From assembly GCF_000213175.1 (NCBI RefSeq), contig NW_009799099.1:1558015-1622014 (forward strand): DNA of 64,000 nt. Direction: 5' to 3'. This DNA comes from Neurospora tetrasperma FGSC 2508 (Eukaryota > Ascomycota > Sordariomycetes > Sordariales > Sordariaceae). The translations under genes were made by a program, and so were the position numbers. Below are positions 1 through 10,960 of the stretch, piece after piece; within the stretch, counting starts at the first letter, position 1, and each line of letters starts with the position of its first letter. The notes beneath the pieces were generated by a model that saw nothing but the letters and a program-made list of their open reading frames with translations, did not search any database and was not told where the DNA came from.

Positions 1-1198
1 AGCAACACCTCCCGTGCCTGATCTGTCGAGTGGCTGTGAAATGTGAATCTGTGAAGGTACACTAAACCAAATCCAAATCTCTTTTGGTGTAACGAAGGAG
101 TGCAACGCCCCAGTAAATTGATATTGTATGCCCGTAACAGCCAGTGGGTGGTGGCGGGGCGACGATGCTTCCGTCGAGTCCCGAATGTGCCTTAGAGGTT
201 AGTAGGCCCGATCAGTGGCTGGTGAGGGAACGCTCTGAACGCTGACGGGCCGGTGCCGTCCCGATTGCTTCCCGTTTTCATAAACGAAGGGTTCCATAGG
301 AATATCATATCAATGATGACATTCAACGGGACCCGACCTCCTGCCGAGAATCAACTTGACGGCGTCAGGTTGAAGTGCTGCAAGGTTACAGCCCTACAGG
401 CCAACAAGCAGCCAAGAAGACCATAATCAGTGGGCGTGGTGGGGCAGTGGATAATCCCGGCCATGTTCTTGTCCCATTAATTTTGTCACCACAGTTCTCG
501 CCCGTTCCTTGGGTAGTGTACTGGCCATTTCTAAACAACAAATGTTATGGCGAAGTCGTGAGGTTCTCCTTCCCATCGCCTATCAGTACACTAGAATATC
601 AATGTCTAAAAGTTGATCGTAGTTAAACTCCGACTTGAAAGGCCCATCACATGCACGCTTTTGTTGCGCCGATCTGGTGCCTGAACATTTTGACGTGCAT
701 GGAGGCCGCCCTCAACGACTCCTATTCGCCCCCTGGCTTGTGGACCCGGTCCATTGACACTCCACCGCGTCACACAATAGGTATCGATGTACTCGAGCAT
801 CGCTCGCAGCAAGGAGCTCGATTATGAGATGAACCACAGACATCAAGTCAGCGCCGAGTTTATGGCCAAAACAGTTACATCAAATCGCTGTTCGTACTAC
901 TGCTGTAACTCCTGCTCTACCCTACTTCTACTCACACTTAGACTAAAGCAAAACCCGTGCCTGGAGAGAACTACATGAACCCTTGACGTGACGCTTGGGC
1001 ATTCGGCATCCGTCCATTTCCATCCTGAACGCCGTCTCGCTATGCAGAAAAAACACGCCCCGGACCTTGACGCCTTTTATGAAGATACTTCGGACAAGTC
1101 TTCCTCACGATGCCATACCCCCGCTTATAACGCCACCGGCTCAAAGGACCCGAGGACAAATAAATCGGAGCCGAGTTTGTGTACAGGTAGGCCAAGTC
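1..1198. other. Intergenic / 3' flank, no gene recognised
   Basis: No open frame here looks like protein sequence; the longest ones overlap each other and have no recognisable domain. The right part is presumably the 3' untranslated region of the ubiquitin protease that ends at 1199 on the minus strand. Nothing else is seen. Confidence 0.5.
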
Positions 1199-3466
1199 CT
1201 AATCAACCTGCTCCATGCCCCCCGATGCCGCAACCGAGTCCGCATGCTGGACCTGGACCTTTGTGTCCGGCGATTGACCCGCCACCGTCCCAGTCGGTGT
1301 TGTCATATCCTTCCCAGCCTCCGGAGCCTCGGCCTTGACCATCTCCACATCCTCCGGTTTCTCTGACCCAACCAGCGTGACCGATTCTGACTGGTCATCG
1401 ACATGGTTGCCAAGTTCGGCTTGAGGAGATAGGGTCCTTGTTACTTCCCGTTCTGGTATCCGTACCATTTCCGGTTCGACACACTCATAGAACAACATAA
1501 AGACGTCCCCTCTTTCAAGCACATTCTCCTCATCTACCTTAAAGACGTCGGTGTCGCTAAGTCGCCACCATTGCGAGGTGGCTTCCTCTTCGTCCTCGCG
1601 CATGAGTGTCTTCTCGTCATCTTCCGAGCTAGGAGTTGGGGCGTCTTCTTCGTCCGTGGTATTTGGCTCGCTTATCGACTTCTGGTCCGGGGTCTGGATC
1701 TTCGGAGCGGCCACCTCATCATCGGCAACAAGCTGTGGCGGCGGTGCCTCAGGCTGGTTTTCCTTCTCAGGAGGGCTGACATAATGCTTCCTGTAGCAGA
1801 CATAGTGGCCACTATCGTGCCGTCCCTGGTGCGTGACAACGGCGCGTAATTCATAGAGTGGCCCGCTTAGGGCGGATGGGCGTTGGGAGCCCGCCACCAT
1901 GGAGGCCGTCGGCTCAACATTCCATTTCTCCTCATCTTCAGCCGTTTGCTCGCCATTACTGGTCGAGCTCGGAAGGACACCGTTTGAACCTTCCAGATCA
2001 GCCCGCTTCTTCGCGCTTCCGAGGCACCAAGGTCCTAGATCAAGTATGCTGGGAAACCTGACAGCGGAACTGTCCTTGTACATGTAGCCTGTCCTCTCGT
2101 CAAAGACGGACCGGTTGATGTGAATAACCAAGCTCTTGGGTGGCCGAGAAATTGCCGTCTGCTTTGTCTTGGTCGACTCAACTCGCTGTTTAGCCGGAAC
2201 CTTGCACTTCTCAGCTAGCGTCTTGTCGTCAAGCATATCTTCTTCAAGCGCCTCTTCTACCGCGGCTAACCTCTCACGAAACTCCGAAACTCTGGCCTCG
2301 TCGGTTGCGACCATCCCTATCAGACCCTTGATCTTCTGTTGCATCTTGAGCAGTGAGCACCTGGGACAGTGAACGCCTTCGATAAACTCAACCCGGGCAT
2401 TGTAGTCCAGCCTCTCGTAAAGGTCATAGCCAAGTTGTCCAGAGCCAAGGTTAAGAGTCAAACAATTGAAGGGGATCATTGTCAGCCCTTCAAAGTGATT
2501 GCACTTAACACAAACTACCCTCTGGGCAATGAGCCCCTCGAGTGGATTCCTAGACAGCTGAATGTCGGGAACAGATGAACTTTGACTGGAGCTATGGTAG
2601 CCGCTATCATCACTGTGGTGGCTGCTTACGCCGTCGTCCTGCGGTAGATCGCCGTCATATGCCAAGGACTTCTTGTAGGTTGCTGTAGCCTTGGCCACCT
2701 CCCTGTCGATTTGGTCCAGCAGCTTTGAAAAGTACTCTTGCGCGTCTTGCTGCTGCCACGTGCTCATGTTCTTGAGTACATTGGGTGGCCACACAGATCG
2801 CCCATAGTTGGCTTTGTCGTTGAGTGTTGCGATGAGCCCAGCCATTGCTTGCGTGGTCGGCATCGTCGACTTGGCGTTGCTACCCAGCTGAGATACCCGG
2901 GCCAGGTACTCGGGCAAGCCCTGGAGCGAAGCAAGGCCCTGGAGAATGCTGTTCTGGTAGCATGAGTTGTCATTGTTCCCTAATCCTGCCGGACGATCTG
3001 AAGTGCTGTTTTTGAAGTTCCAGCCAACGCTGGACAAGGTGCTGAGGCCCTTGAGCCCAGCCGAAGTCACGGATTCCATGACGCCTCCTGGCTTGTCCAG
3101 ACCCAATATCCTTCCCAGAGCTTGACTTTTGGCTTCATGCGAGTTGTCTATTTCTGCGGGCGTCATAGGCCTGGGGAACAGTGGCGGGTTGAGGAAGCCG
3201 TCGACTTTGAAGAGTAGAGTGGCCGGAATGATATCGACCACGCGGGCCCAGATAATGTTCTTTAAGCGTGTACGAGTGTTCCGATCGCTGAATAATAGTT
3301 GATAAAGGGCGGATAAGAAGAGGAGGATGACGGAGACGATAATAGTCGGGCTGGTTACGTAGTCCCGGAGTTGGCGATCAGCTGGGTAGGCGTGATAATA
3401 GTTCTTGGGATGGCCGGGGGCCCGATGTGGGTGGTGGCTTTGTATGCGTCTGGTATCTGAATTCAT
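1199..3466 (-). CDS. Membrane-anchored ubiquitin carboxyl-terminal hydrolase (USP/UBP, Ubp1-like)
   Basis: Single-exon gene, 755 aa from the ATG at 3466. The frame stays open upstream to 3652, but the 3466 start directly precedes the conserved-looking region; the longer start is possible. Residues about 41-59 form one hydrophobic segment, so the enzyme is probably an N-terminally anchored deubiquitinase facing the cytosol, like yeast Ubp1 or mammalian USP30. The catalytic cysteine is in the Cys box GLGNNDNSCYQNS (Cys169) and the catalytic histidine in DSGHYVCYRKH (about His554), so both USP boxes are intact. Two CxxC pairs (CVKC, CPRC) between them match the zinc-ribbon fingers of USP domains. 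The C-terminus is acidic and Ser/Thr-rich and follows the domain. The family removes ubiquitin from proteins; the substrate cannot be told. It is divergent from ALB1. Confidence 0.9.
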   Translation of the reverse strand: MNSDTRRIQSHHPHRAPGHPKNYYHAYPADRQLRDYVTSPTIIVSVILLFLSALYQLLFSDRNTRTRLKNIIWARVVDIIPATLLFKVDGFLNPPLFPRPMTPAEIDNSHEAKSQALGRILGLDKPGGVMESVTSAGLKGLSTLSSVGWNFKNSTSDRPAGLGNNDNSCYQNSILQGLASLQGLPEYLARVSQLGSNAKSTMPTTQAMAGLIATLNDKANYGRSVWPPNVLKNMSTWQQQDAQEYFSKLLDQIDREVAKATATYKKSLAYDGDLPQDDGVSSHHSDDSGYHSSSQSSSVPDIQLSRNPLEGLIAQRVVCVKCNHFEGLTMIPFNCLTLNLGSGQLGYDLYERLDYNARVEFIEGVHCPRCSLLKMQQKIKGLIGMVATDEARVSEFRERLAAVEEALEEDMLDDKTLAEKCKVPAKQRVESTKTKQTAISRPPKSLVIHINRSVFDERTGYMYKDSSAVRFPSILDLGPWCLGSAKKRADLEGSNGVLPSSTSNGEQTAEDEEKWNVEPTASMVAGSQRPSALSGPLYELRAVVTHQGRHDSGHYVCYRKHYVSPPEKENQPEAPPPQLVADDEVAAPKIQTPDQKSISEPNTTDEEDAPTPSSEDDEKTLMREDEEEATSQWWRLSDTDVFKVDEENVLERGDVFMLFYECVEPEMVRIPEREVTRTLSPQAELGNHVDDQSESVTLVGSEKPEDVEMVKAEAPEAGKDMTTPTGTVAGQSPDTKVQVQHADSVAASGGMEQVD

Positions 3467-4249
3467 AGCTACTTGGGAAAGAGATAGTGGGGGAAGACCT
3501 CGGGGGACTCCTGTCGTCGATGCGATTGAAGCTAAAGCTGCTGAGAAGGAGAAGGCGGAATGGTCGCGTGGAAAGCTCCGATGTCTTGGTGCCTCAGTCG
3601 GCCGCTTCAAAGACTTGACAAACGGTAGTGCTGACGACGAAATCGGGTGCAAGTCGCTTCCATGACGTTTCCAGAAACGGGCTGTTTGAGTAGTTGGAAA
3701 ATGGGTGCGTCAAGGATAGTAACGTCTCTTTTGAATTGAGTGTTGTCGAGGACGGGATCGGAGGTGGGTGCTTGGGGAGTCGGCAGCTACAGTAGTGTAC
3801 TGTTGCGTTTCGACAGCTGGAAATTTGGGGGAGCAAGTGGACGACGGGAAAGAATTGACGGACACCTTTTGCTTGTGACTTTCGCTAAGAGGTACCGCTA
3901 GCCCAGGTGAGGTGACGCTATCCTCTTTCGAGCCTGCCCCGGCTCCTTGGTCCCTTTAAGTGGGCCATACACGGAACAAAGGTCAGGCACTCCTGTCCTC
4001 GCCGGTCCAACCATAGAACTCTTGGCGCAACGCGTGGGGCAGTGGAAGCTGCAGGTCGAAAAAAAAGTTCCCAAGTGACATCCAAACTTCACGCCCCATC
4101 CACCGAAAACGAAGCCCCCACTGCATTGGAAGGGTCGAAGGGCTGAAGGGTCTCACCGTGACCACCTTTCGCGATACATCACCGGGTATGCACCTTGAAC
4201 TGACAGATTCTTCAACTTCAAACAAGAATCATCAGTCTTAGAAAAAAAA
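3467..4249. promoter_or_regulatory. Shared intergenic region between divergent UBP and ALB1 genes
   Basis: These 783 bp separate two start codons that point away from each other, so they must hold both promoters and 5' leaders. An A-rich run directly precedes the ALB1 start (about 4241-4250), a common fungal leader feature. No specific factor site was identified with confidence. Confidence 0.4.
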
Positions 4250-4961
4250 ATGGCCAAGGGAACTATCGGAAAGGCCAACAAGGCGGCAGGTAATGCGCCC
4301 CCCCTCCCCCATTCTCAAACTAACAAAACCCATCAATCACCATTCCACCGTGCAGTAACTACTTAATCTAACACCACGTTGCCTTTTTCCAGCTGTCCGT
4401 AAACATTCTCGTGCCGCCCGCCGCCAAACCTCTCCCGGCATCGACCTCGACAAGTCTCTCAAGGCCGTCCGCCCTCCCCAGGAATCCGTCAACCTGCGCC
4501 CGACCGTCCTGGCTGCCCACCACAACAGCGGCGTCACCAAGAAGAACAAGAAAAAGCAGCTGTCGTCCAAGGCGCGCAAGAGGCAAGAAAAGAGCATGGA
4601 TCGTGCCGAGGCCATCATGGACCGCACCTCCACAAAAGTGGCCAAGAGCCACGGCAAGGCCAGAGTGATTGAGTCGCGCAAGCGGACGTGGGACGAGGTC
4701 AACGTGGTCGCACTTGCTGAGATCGGCAAGGAGTTGCCTACAAAGAAGGAGAAGAAGGCGGATATGGAGAAGCGGGCTGAGGACGAAGCTGTTCGCGCGT
4801 TCTATGCTGATGATGATGAGGATATGGATAAGGATGGCAGCGAGTGGGAGGATGATGTCGAGGGTATGGATCAGAATGCGGCGGTCGAGAGTCTCATGGC
4901 TGCGGCGACGATACCGGCTGTCGCGCCGGCGATGCAGGATGATGACGAAGAGATTCTATGA
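4250..4961 (+). CDS. alb1: Ribosome biogenesis factor Alb1 (60S nuclear export partner of Arx1)
   Basis: Two exons, 4250-4289 and 4393-4961, joined in phase 1 (GTAATG donor, TTCCAG acceptor), giving 202 aa. The first exon is only 13 codons plus one base. The start of exon 2 (VRKHSRAARRQTSPGIDLDK) is the Alb1 family signature: a basic stretch followed by S-P-x-I-D-x-D-K-S-L-K. The middle is very Lys/Arg-rich and the C-terminus very acidic, as in Alb1 proteins, which bind Arx1 and shuttle with pre-60S ribosomal particles between nucleus and cytoplasm. Length fits the filamentous-fungal family. The ATG at 4250 has adenines before it. Several high-scoring frames on the opposite strand are shadows of this basic coding region. 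Confidence 0.88.
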
Positions 4962-6777
4962 ATATGCACTGCAACGGGAAAAGACGGATATGGGTGATGG
5001 GCTTTTCTTTGTGATGTAAAAGGGGCATCAACAGTTGCGGATGGGTTACTGGCGTTCAGGGATATTCTGTTGTTTTGCCTATATACCACGGCGGCCGGGT
5101 TCGCCGACGAATATTGGGTTGGGTCGGGGTCATGTAAACTGGGGTCATGTTACGATACGAGTTGGAGAAATTTCGAATTTGGTCCATGAATGTCATATCA
5201 GGATCTAGGGGTTCATGGGGTCATATCGGCCTCCTGGCTCAGGAAAAGTGACTATACTCTGAAAAGGGGAAATATTGAGAACAGGCGAGGATGATGCCCC
5301 TGGGTTGAGCTATCAGTGTCAGTATTTTTGACGATCATGGCAACATTTCAAGAACCAACCGACTGGAGATTATGCCCGATCGGTCCTGCTAGTTGGTGGT
5401 GAGGTGCAAGTGTGTGAAAAGATGTGTCTCGATAACTCTTCAAGTCATCCCTAATATGTCTTCACAGTATCACGATATTATGAGCAGAGCAAACATGTTA
5501 TATGGTAATGATGCGGGACTAACTCTCAGATTACAGGAAGAACTACCTGAAAGGCCACGTAATATATCGGTCAATGTCCAAAAGCACACACCTGCTGATA
5601 TATTGGATCGCCAAGCTAAATCTCCCACATCGATGCCCAGCCGAGTCCATCGTCTCACCAACATCCCGCCATCGCTCACCAATGTACATAACGGCAGTGG
5701 CATAAGCCCCAAACACCTAGTTGAGTAGTAACGTGTAACCCAAAAACCGTTTGGTCCATCTATGTAGATGAGCCTGCTTGTCTGGCTGGGCGATGACAAC
5801 ATCTTCACGTCTTAGCATTAGGCACTTGGGCAATGATACAATAATGCCGATCAAGCTACCCCCTCTCGTTTTACCAACCAGCTGGCGCGGTCACCCGACT
5901 CGAGTTACGGTTCGTCTGTTTTAAGAGATCACGGGAAGGGGGAGCCAGGAAAACCCAAGAAAAGAAAGACGTCAATATCCTGGCCTCGTGACGCCACCGG
6001 TTTAAGCTGAGGTGGTTCCCGTCAGCTAGACCCTTGAACTGAAGAAACAACATCTTTCCTCTTCTAATTCGGGCAGAGATCATGGAACAACTCTATTACA
6101 TGTGCCAATTTCTCCTTCATTTTTAACATCAATCTTCAGTTGTGTAATTGCGTATACACAGAAGCATCCATCCTAATCGTGAGTATTATATCATACATAT
6201 GTGCATGCCTTTTGCCTGTTGTACATCCGCTTATATTAGGTACTTATGGGCATGTTCCCCAACTTCGGGCATAATCGCTTTTCCCGTCTTTACCTTAGCC
6301 TTGTTCTATCGCAAACTCACATCCAGCTTGTCACCTTATGCACCTGCCTCACCAATGGCTTTTTCCATGACTTCCTGAGCTCTTGAAACCGACCGACCAA
6401 GCAAGCGAATGCTAGAGACCAAAAGCAAGAATAATTTCCATACCGTCAAAGCGGTACCCTCCCTATTCTCCGGCTTCCACTCAATACCCCCATTCTTGGC
6501 CATTTCAAAGCTGCAGCGGCAGTATGCTGCCAAAACATCAACACCAAACTCCGCAATCACCCCGACTACCACCTCACGCGAACGGGGATTTGGCCTTTAA
6601 AAGCGAGTCCGACAAATGAAACATTGGTATAACAGTGTTATAATCGTTGTTGGAATGCTGCAGTATAAGCGGCGAGAGTGTATGAAGATTATGATGTAGC
6701 CACGTCATAGCAGCACGGCTGACCCCTTCTCCAGATCTTCGCTTCTTTCTCTTGCTTCTTGTCAGCCGTGCCATGCG
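4962..6777. other. Intergenic, no gene recognised (1.8 kb)
   Basis: Lies between the 3' ends of ALB1 (+) and the bZIP gene (-), so it carries both 3' untranslated regions. The open frames here (for example 5393-5728 and 5470-5808 on opposite strands) overlap each other and show no domain or codon pattern that supports a gene. Confidence 0.45.
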
Positions 6778-8022
6778 TCATCCGCTGCCGAAAGTCGACT
6801 GGTCGCTGAACATGTCATCGGGCATGTGGTCATAGTTAATGTCCGGCTCCTTTTTCATACCTGGAGGGTTGATGCTCGAGTAGCCACCGTTGGCGCCACC
6901 GGGAGGTGTGTATAGCCCCGAACCTGAACCTGGTTGCTGATGAGTTGGAGGAGTGGTGTTTGTAGAAGGAGCAAGTATGCCCGGTGACTGACCGTATGTC
7001 AATCCGCCGCCGCCGCCTTGCCCTTCTGCGCCTGGTCGAAGAACACCGAGCTGGACCCCCGGCATTGCTGGGTAATTTGGAGCGATGCTTGCGTGTCGGC
7101 TTTTGGGTGATCCTGGTACCCCAGGGACGCCCGCAGCCTGTCCAGATTGTGCCAAACTGGCAAATGTTTGACCGAAGGCGTCACTGGTCTGCACAAAACG
7201 TCGAGCTTCGTTTTCAAGCCACAGGTCGATATTGCGATCATTGCACTTGGCATGTACCATCAACTGATGCTTCAGATCGCTGACCTCGCTGAGAAGAATG
7301 CTGTATTCCCTTTGCAAGCTTACGTTTCTTGCTTCGAGGTTGATTTTGGTTCCCTCTAACTCCTGGGTGTACAGCTTTTTCTTCTCTCGGCATTTGCTCG
7401 CAGCTAATCGATTCCGTTCGAGGAACTTGTTCCTCTTGTGGTCATCCTCTTCCATATCAGGGTCTTTTTTGCTCCTCTGTTTCCTCTTTTTCGGCGGGTC
7501 TTGATCCGGCGGCGTTATATCCGTGGACGTGCTACCGGACTTGGACGATCGATGAGAGTTTATTTTGTTGCTCGAGGACCGTCGGGTGGAAATCTGTGAC
7601 ATGACATCTGAAAGGCAGCTTGTATTTGCGTCGATACTGTCCGGATCACGGACTCCTTCTAACCCGTTGACATGTTGATCTCTTCCTCCGTATAGGCCCG
7701 GGTCAACAAAGAGGCTATTATTCGTTTCCATGGCGCTGGGTTCTGCGAAGCCATCCCATAACCCCGGCCGCTCCCCTAACGTTGGACCATCGCCCGATAT
7801 TGGAGATTGGTCGATGGATAGCCTGTGATCGAAAACATGGTACGACTGAAGCCCGGCTTCGCTCATGCCTACATCAGGAGGAACATCTTGGGAAATATCG
7901 TGAGAGATGTCGTGGGGGATCTCGTGAGGAACTTCATATGGGACATCATGGTCATCCTCTTGATATGGGTTGGAATCCTCGTATGCCAAGGAATCGCTAA
8001 AGAAGTGTGACGGAGTGTCCAT
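6778..8022 (-). CDS. bZIP transcription factor (ATF/CREB-like)
   Basis: Intronless frame of 414 aa. Residues about 177-258 hold a basic nuclear-localisation stretch (PPKKRKQRSKK), then the bZIP basic region (FLERNRLAASKCREKKK) and a heptad-leucine zipper running to about 258. N-x2-A-A-x-K-C-R is the DNA-contacting signature of the ATF/CREB-type bZIP group, like fungal AtfA/Atf1. The zipper ends in a Met-Val-His-Ala-Lys-Cys segment similar to the H-x2-C ending of Atf1 zippers. The N-terminal third has a degenerate acidic repeat (residues about 26-51) and the C-terminus is Gly/Pro/Ser-rich, as in activation domains. The 5' leader contains short upstream ORFs (for example ATGs at 8278 and 8274 on the minus strand) if transcription starts that far out. 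Which stress or development pathway it serves cannot be told. Confidence 0.85.
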   Translation of the reverse strand: MDTPSHFFSDSLAYEDSNPYQEDDHDVPYEVPHEIPHDISHDISQDVPPDVGMSEAGLQSYHVFDHRLSIDQSPISGDGPTLGERPGLWDGFAEPSAMETNNSLFVDPGLYGGRDQHVNGLEGVRDPDSIDANTSCLSDVMSQISTRRSSSNKINSHRSSKSGSTSTDITPPDQDPPKKRKQRSKKDPDMEEDDHKRNKFLERNRLAASKCREKKKLYTQELEGTKINLEARNVSLQREYSILLSEVSDLKHQLMVHAKCNDRNIDLWLENEARRFVQTSDAFGQTFASLAQSGQAAGVPGVPGSPKSRHASIAPNYPAMPGVQLGVLRPGAEGQGGGGGLTYGQSPGILAPSTNTTPPTHQQPGSGSGLYTPPGGANGGYSSINPPGMKKEPDINYDHMPDDMFSDQSTFGSG

Positions 8023-10296
8023 GGCGTTCTGGTGATTCTGGTGGGGGACTAGCGCTGGTAAACGAGTTAACTATCAAGAACAGCAACGAGCGTATCGGGA
8101 GAAACTCAGCAGGATGATGAGGAGGGGATGCAGGTACAGGAGAAGGAACTCGGAAGCACTAGCTGGGCGGCGTCAAGGCCGGGAGACAACGGATGTTTTA
8201 CTCCGGGCCTGAGCTCCGGCCCTCGTGGAGATGGAAAGACCGGGCGGCCGGGCGATTGCCCAAGCCTTGAGCATGCATCTGCAATCCAGCCGCGCCACTT
8301 CCGCTTGAACACAGATTCAGCAACAAGTCAAGGGACAATGGCAAAACTGGACGAAGAGGAAAACATGCTGAAGCAGGCACGCAGAGGAATCAAGAGTGTG
8401 CGATGCAACTGAGGCTCAAAAGGGACATGATCTTGATCGTTTTTGCAAAGGGAAAGTGGTGCCCAGGTTGACGACATACCAGGAATGGAAGGTAAATCTA
8501 TGCGTCTTGGTGAAAGAGCTTCCACTTGTTGCACAAAGGGCAGGCACCTCAAGTCGATGCCAACAGCCCTGTGTACCTTGATGGCTGCTACCGCCGCTAT
8601 GTGTGGCTTGGCAGCCCGGATGTCTGTTGATGGATGTACAATCCAATCGGTTGCAGACAGAAATGATCTGGGTATGGGGCGTGACTGCCTTACCTGAAGG
8701 CAGTTTTCAGTCTTCAAACACGGCCCGTGACCAACACCTGCCGAGGTTGTTACTTTGATATGGGAACTGAAATGAAGTCGTCTTGTTGGTTGGGGACGAA
8801 ACCGGAGCGTTGTGTGACCGGGCTGGTTCACTCTCGCAAGTAGAAGAAGAAGACAATACGCCTTTCTGTATCGTACATTTCTGGGAGCCCGGTTGTCTGG
8901 GCACCCGAAATATATCAAAAGCTTAGAAGGAGGGTTCGAAAAGAAATGGAATGCCAGTTATCGAGACAAAGGGTGTGCTGTCTGGCAGAAGTTCGGGGCG
9001 CTCGAAGGTCAAGTGAAGCGAAAAGACATGGTTATCTTTCCAAGTTGGTTGGAAGCAAGGACTAACAGTCAAACCACAGCCCGGAAAAGAAAAATGGATT
9101 TGAAATTGAAATTGAATCTTGCTGGTGAACAGGCGAGTATGATGAAGGACGAAAGCTCGGATGCCAAGCTACGTTGGTGGAGGCAAGCAGGCGGAGGGAG
9201 GGTACCTCTGTTCTGGCACAACATCAAGCAACAATGGCCGTACCTAATGCTTTTCTGTGCTACCCCCATTTTAGCGTGGCGGACTGAGCAGGCCGGGCAA
9301 GCAGGAAAGGAAAGACACAAAAAAGAGCTCGCCTCTAGGATTTCAAGGATGGTAGACCGAGGAGGTTGTGCTGGTGGATGGACTGGAACGACAGACGGAT
9401 GCTACCTGTGACTTGTGAAGCTTTGGGGCGGGCAAAGCCCAAGCTCTGAGCTCTCCTCGACCCTCTCTGCTTTGTTGGCCTCCCAACCACAACAGTCAAA
9501 CGATCCTAGCCGAGGTGAGGAGAGAGCTCGATATGCAAGATAGCTCCCTGCTCGGAAGATACCGTGCCTGGAGGTGCGTTGGTCGGAAACGTACGAGGGA
9601 GCTCGGCCAGAGCTTCACTCGCTTCATCCGATCTCCAACCCCTCAGCTAGATAGTGGTCGTGTATGAGGGGCGATGCGCTTTGGCCTGGATGAGGAGGTG
9701 ACTCGTTGGACTGGCAGGCCGGCAATGAGACCCATCGCCTTTTGGAATGCCTCTTGGAAGACGAGAGCGGAGAAGAGGAGCCGCCAGATGTCTCAGTTTA
9801 GGAGGGTAGCATCCCGGCCCTGATCAATGTAACATTGCCTTCCATGATCCGGGCAGCTTGTGACTTGGAAGCGTCTAAAGCTGTTTACGCTGCACAAGAA
9901 CGCGTTAGCTCCAGACACCCACACATTCTAAGGTGCGGTAGGCTTCTAATTGGCTTGCGGTACTGTCCAAGGCGAGTCCAGTCCAGTCTGCCAGGCCGAG
10001 GTCAGGTTCAAAGTTCCCGCCATGGGAAGACAATGGGTGAGACGTTACCACGATTAATGGCACAGAGAACCGGTCAGCGATGGGAAATCAAGAATCTCCA
10101 TCTGATCGATGTAGTGGGCAGACTTGGGTATTCTGGTGGCTTAAGCCTCAGCAAACCGAAATGTTGGTTTCCAAAAGTGCTTTGCCCTGGTCGTACAAGG
10201 CGGGGTTGTAAGTGATGATGGAGGAGAGGACATGGGGAAGCTGAGTGGACAAGAGCATAACGTACACCTCCACTGTGTACGTTTGCTCTGTGTTAC

Positions 10297-10330
10297 CTTC
10301 CCTTCCCTTCCCTTTCCCTTCCTTTCCCAC
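10297..10330. repeat. CCCTT-type pyrimidine microsatellite
   Basis: Imperfect run of CCTTC / CCCTTT units on the plus strand. A low-complexity tract of the kind common in fungal intergenic DNA; it may be a promoter pyrimidine tract, but no adjacent gene is recognised. Confidence 0.7.
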
Positions 10331-10912
10331 CATACCGAAAGGCTTGCTGTAGATCTGATCTACCTGCGGCATTGAATACAAGCATCTCCTCCCGGCGGGC
10401 TTCCGACATACCCTACTGCGACTTCGGAAGCATCGGAAACGCCGCGAAAACAATATTTAGTACATACCCTAAGTGGCTTACGTGCATTAGCGTTGCTGCA
10501 TATAGGCAGGGCAACTTACTTGACATGATTTCCTCAAGGTACGAAGTGAAAAGATTGATTTGGGGGTTCCTAGTAACTTCGCGCGACCAGTTGGGGGCTT
10601 TCTGACGAAGGTGTGAATTGAGTCGATTCTGGTATGGCACAATCTCGAGCCACCATTTTCGCGACACCAAAAGCCATCCACGAAACCCTGTCCCTGGCCG
10701 AGCGTGCATATCTGTCAGGACGTAGTGTACCGAGCAGCTTGAATGGAGATCATGCTACAAAGTGGAATGATACCGCTGCCTTACAGCTCTTTGTGCAGCT
10801 TCCATCTCTTTTGCCACCTCTAGCACTTTATTCACCAGCATGTGGGGACGAACATATAATCTGGGCATCCTTTTCCCGAGGCAACTTCGTACCAGCAAAG
10901 TGACCGGGCATG

Positions 10913-10960
10913 GATAGATGTTTAATTGAGGACTTAGATAGATGCTTGATTGAAGACTTG
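10913..10960. repeat. Two-copy 24 bp tandem repeat
   Basis: Copies at 10913-10936 and 10937-10960 both begin GATAGATG and match at 20 of 24 positions. All four differences are transitions (C/T or G/A), which would fit an old tandem duplication altered by mutation of the RIP type, although the element is much shorter than normal RIP targets. Confidence 0.7.

Noticed and set aside
8893-9411. 172-codon plus-strand open frame
   Set aside because: No recognisable family or signal, and the opposite strand is also open; not supported as a gene.
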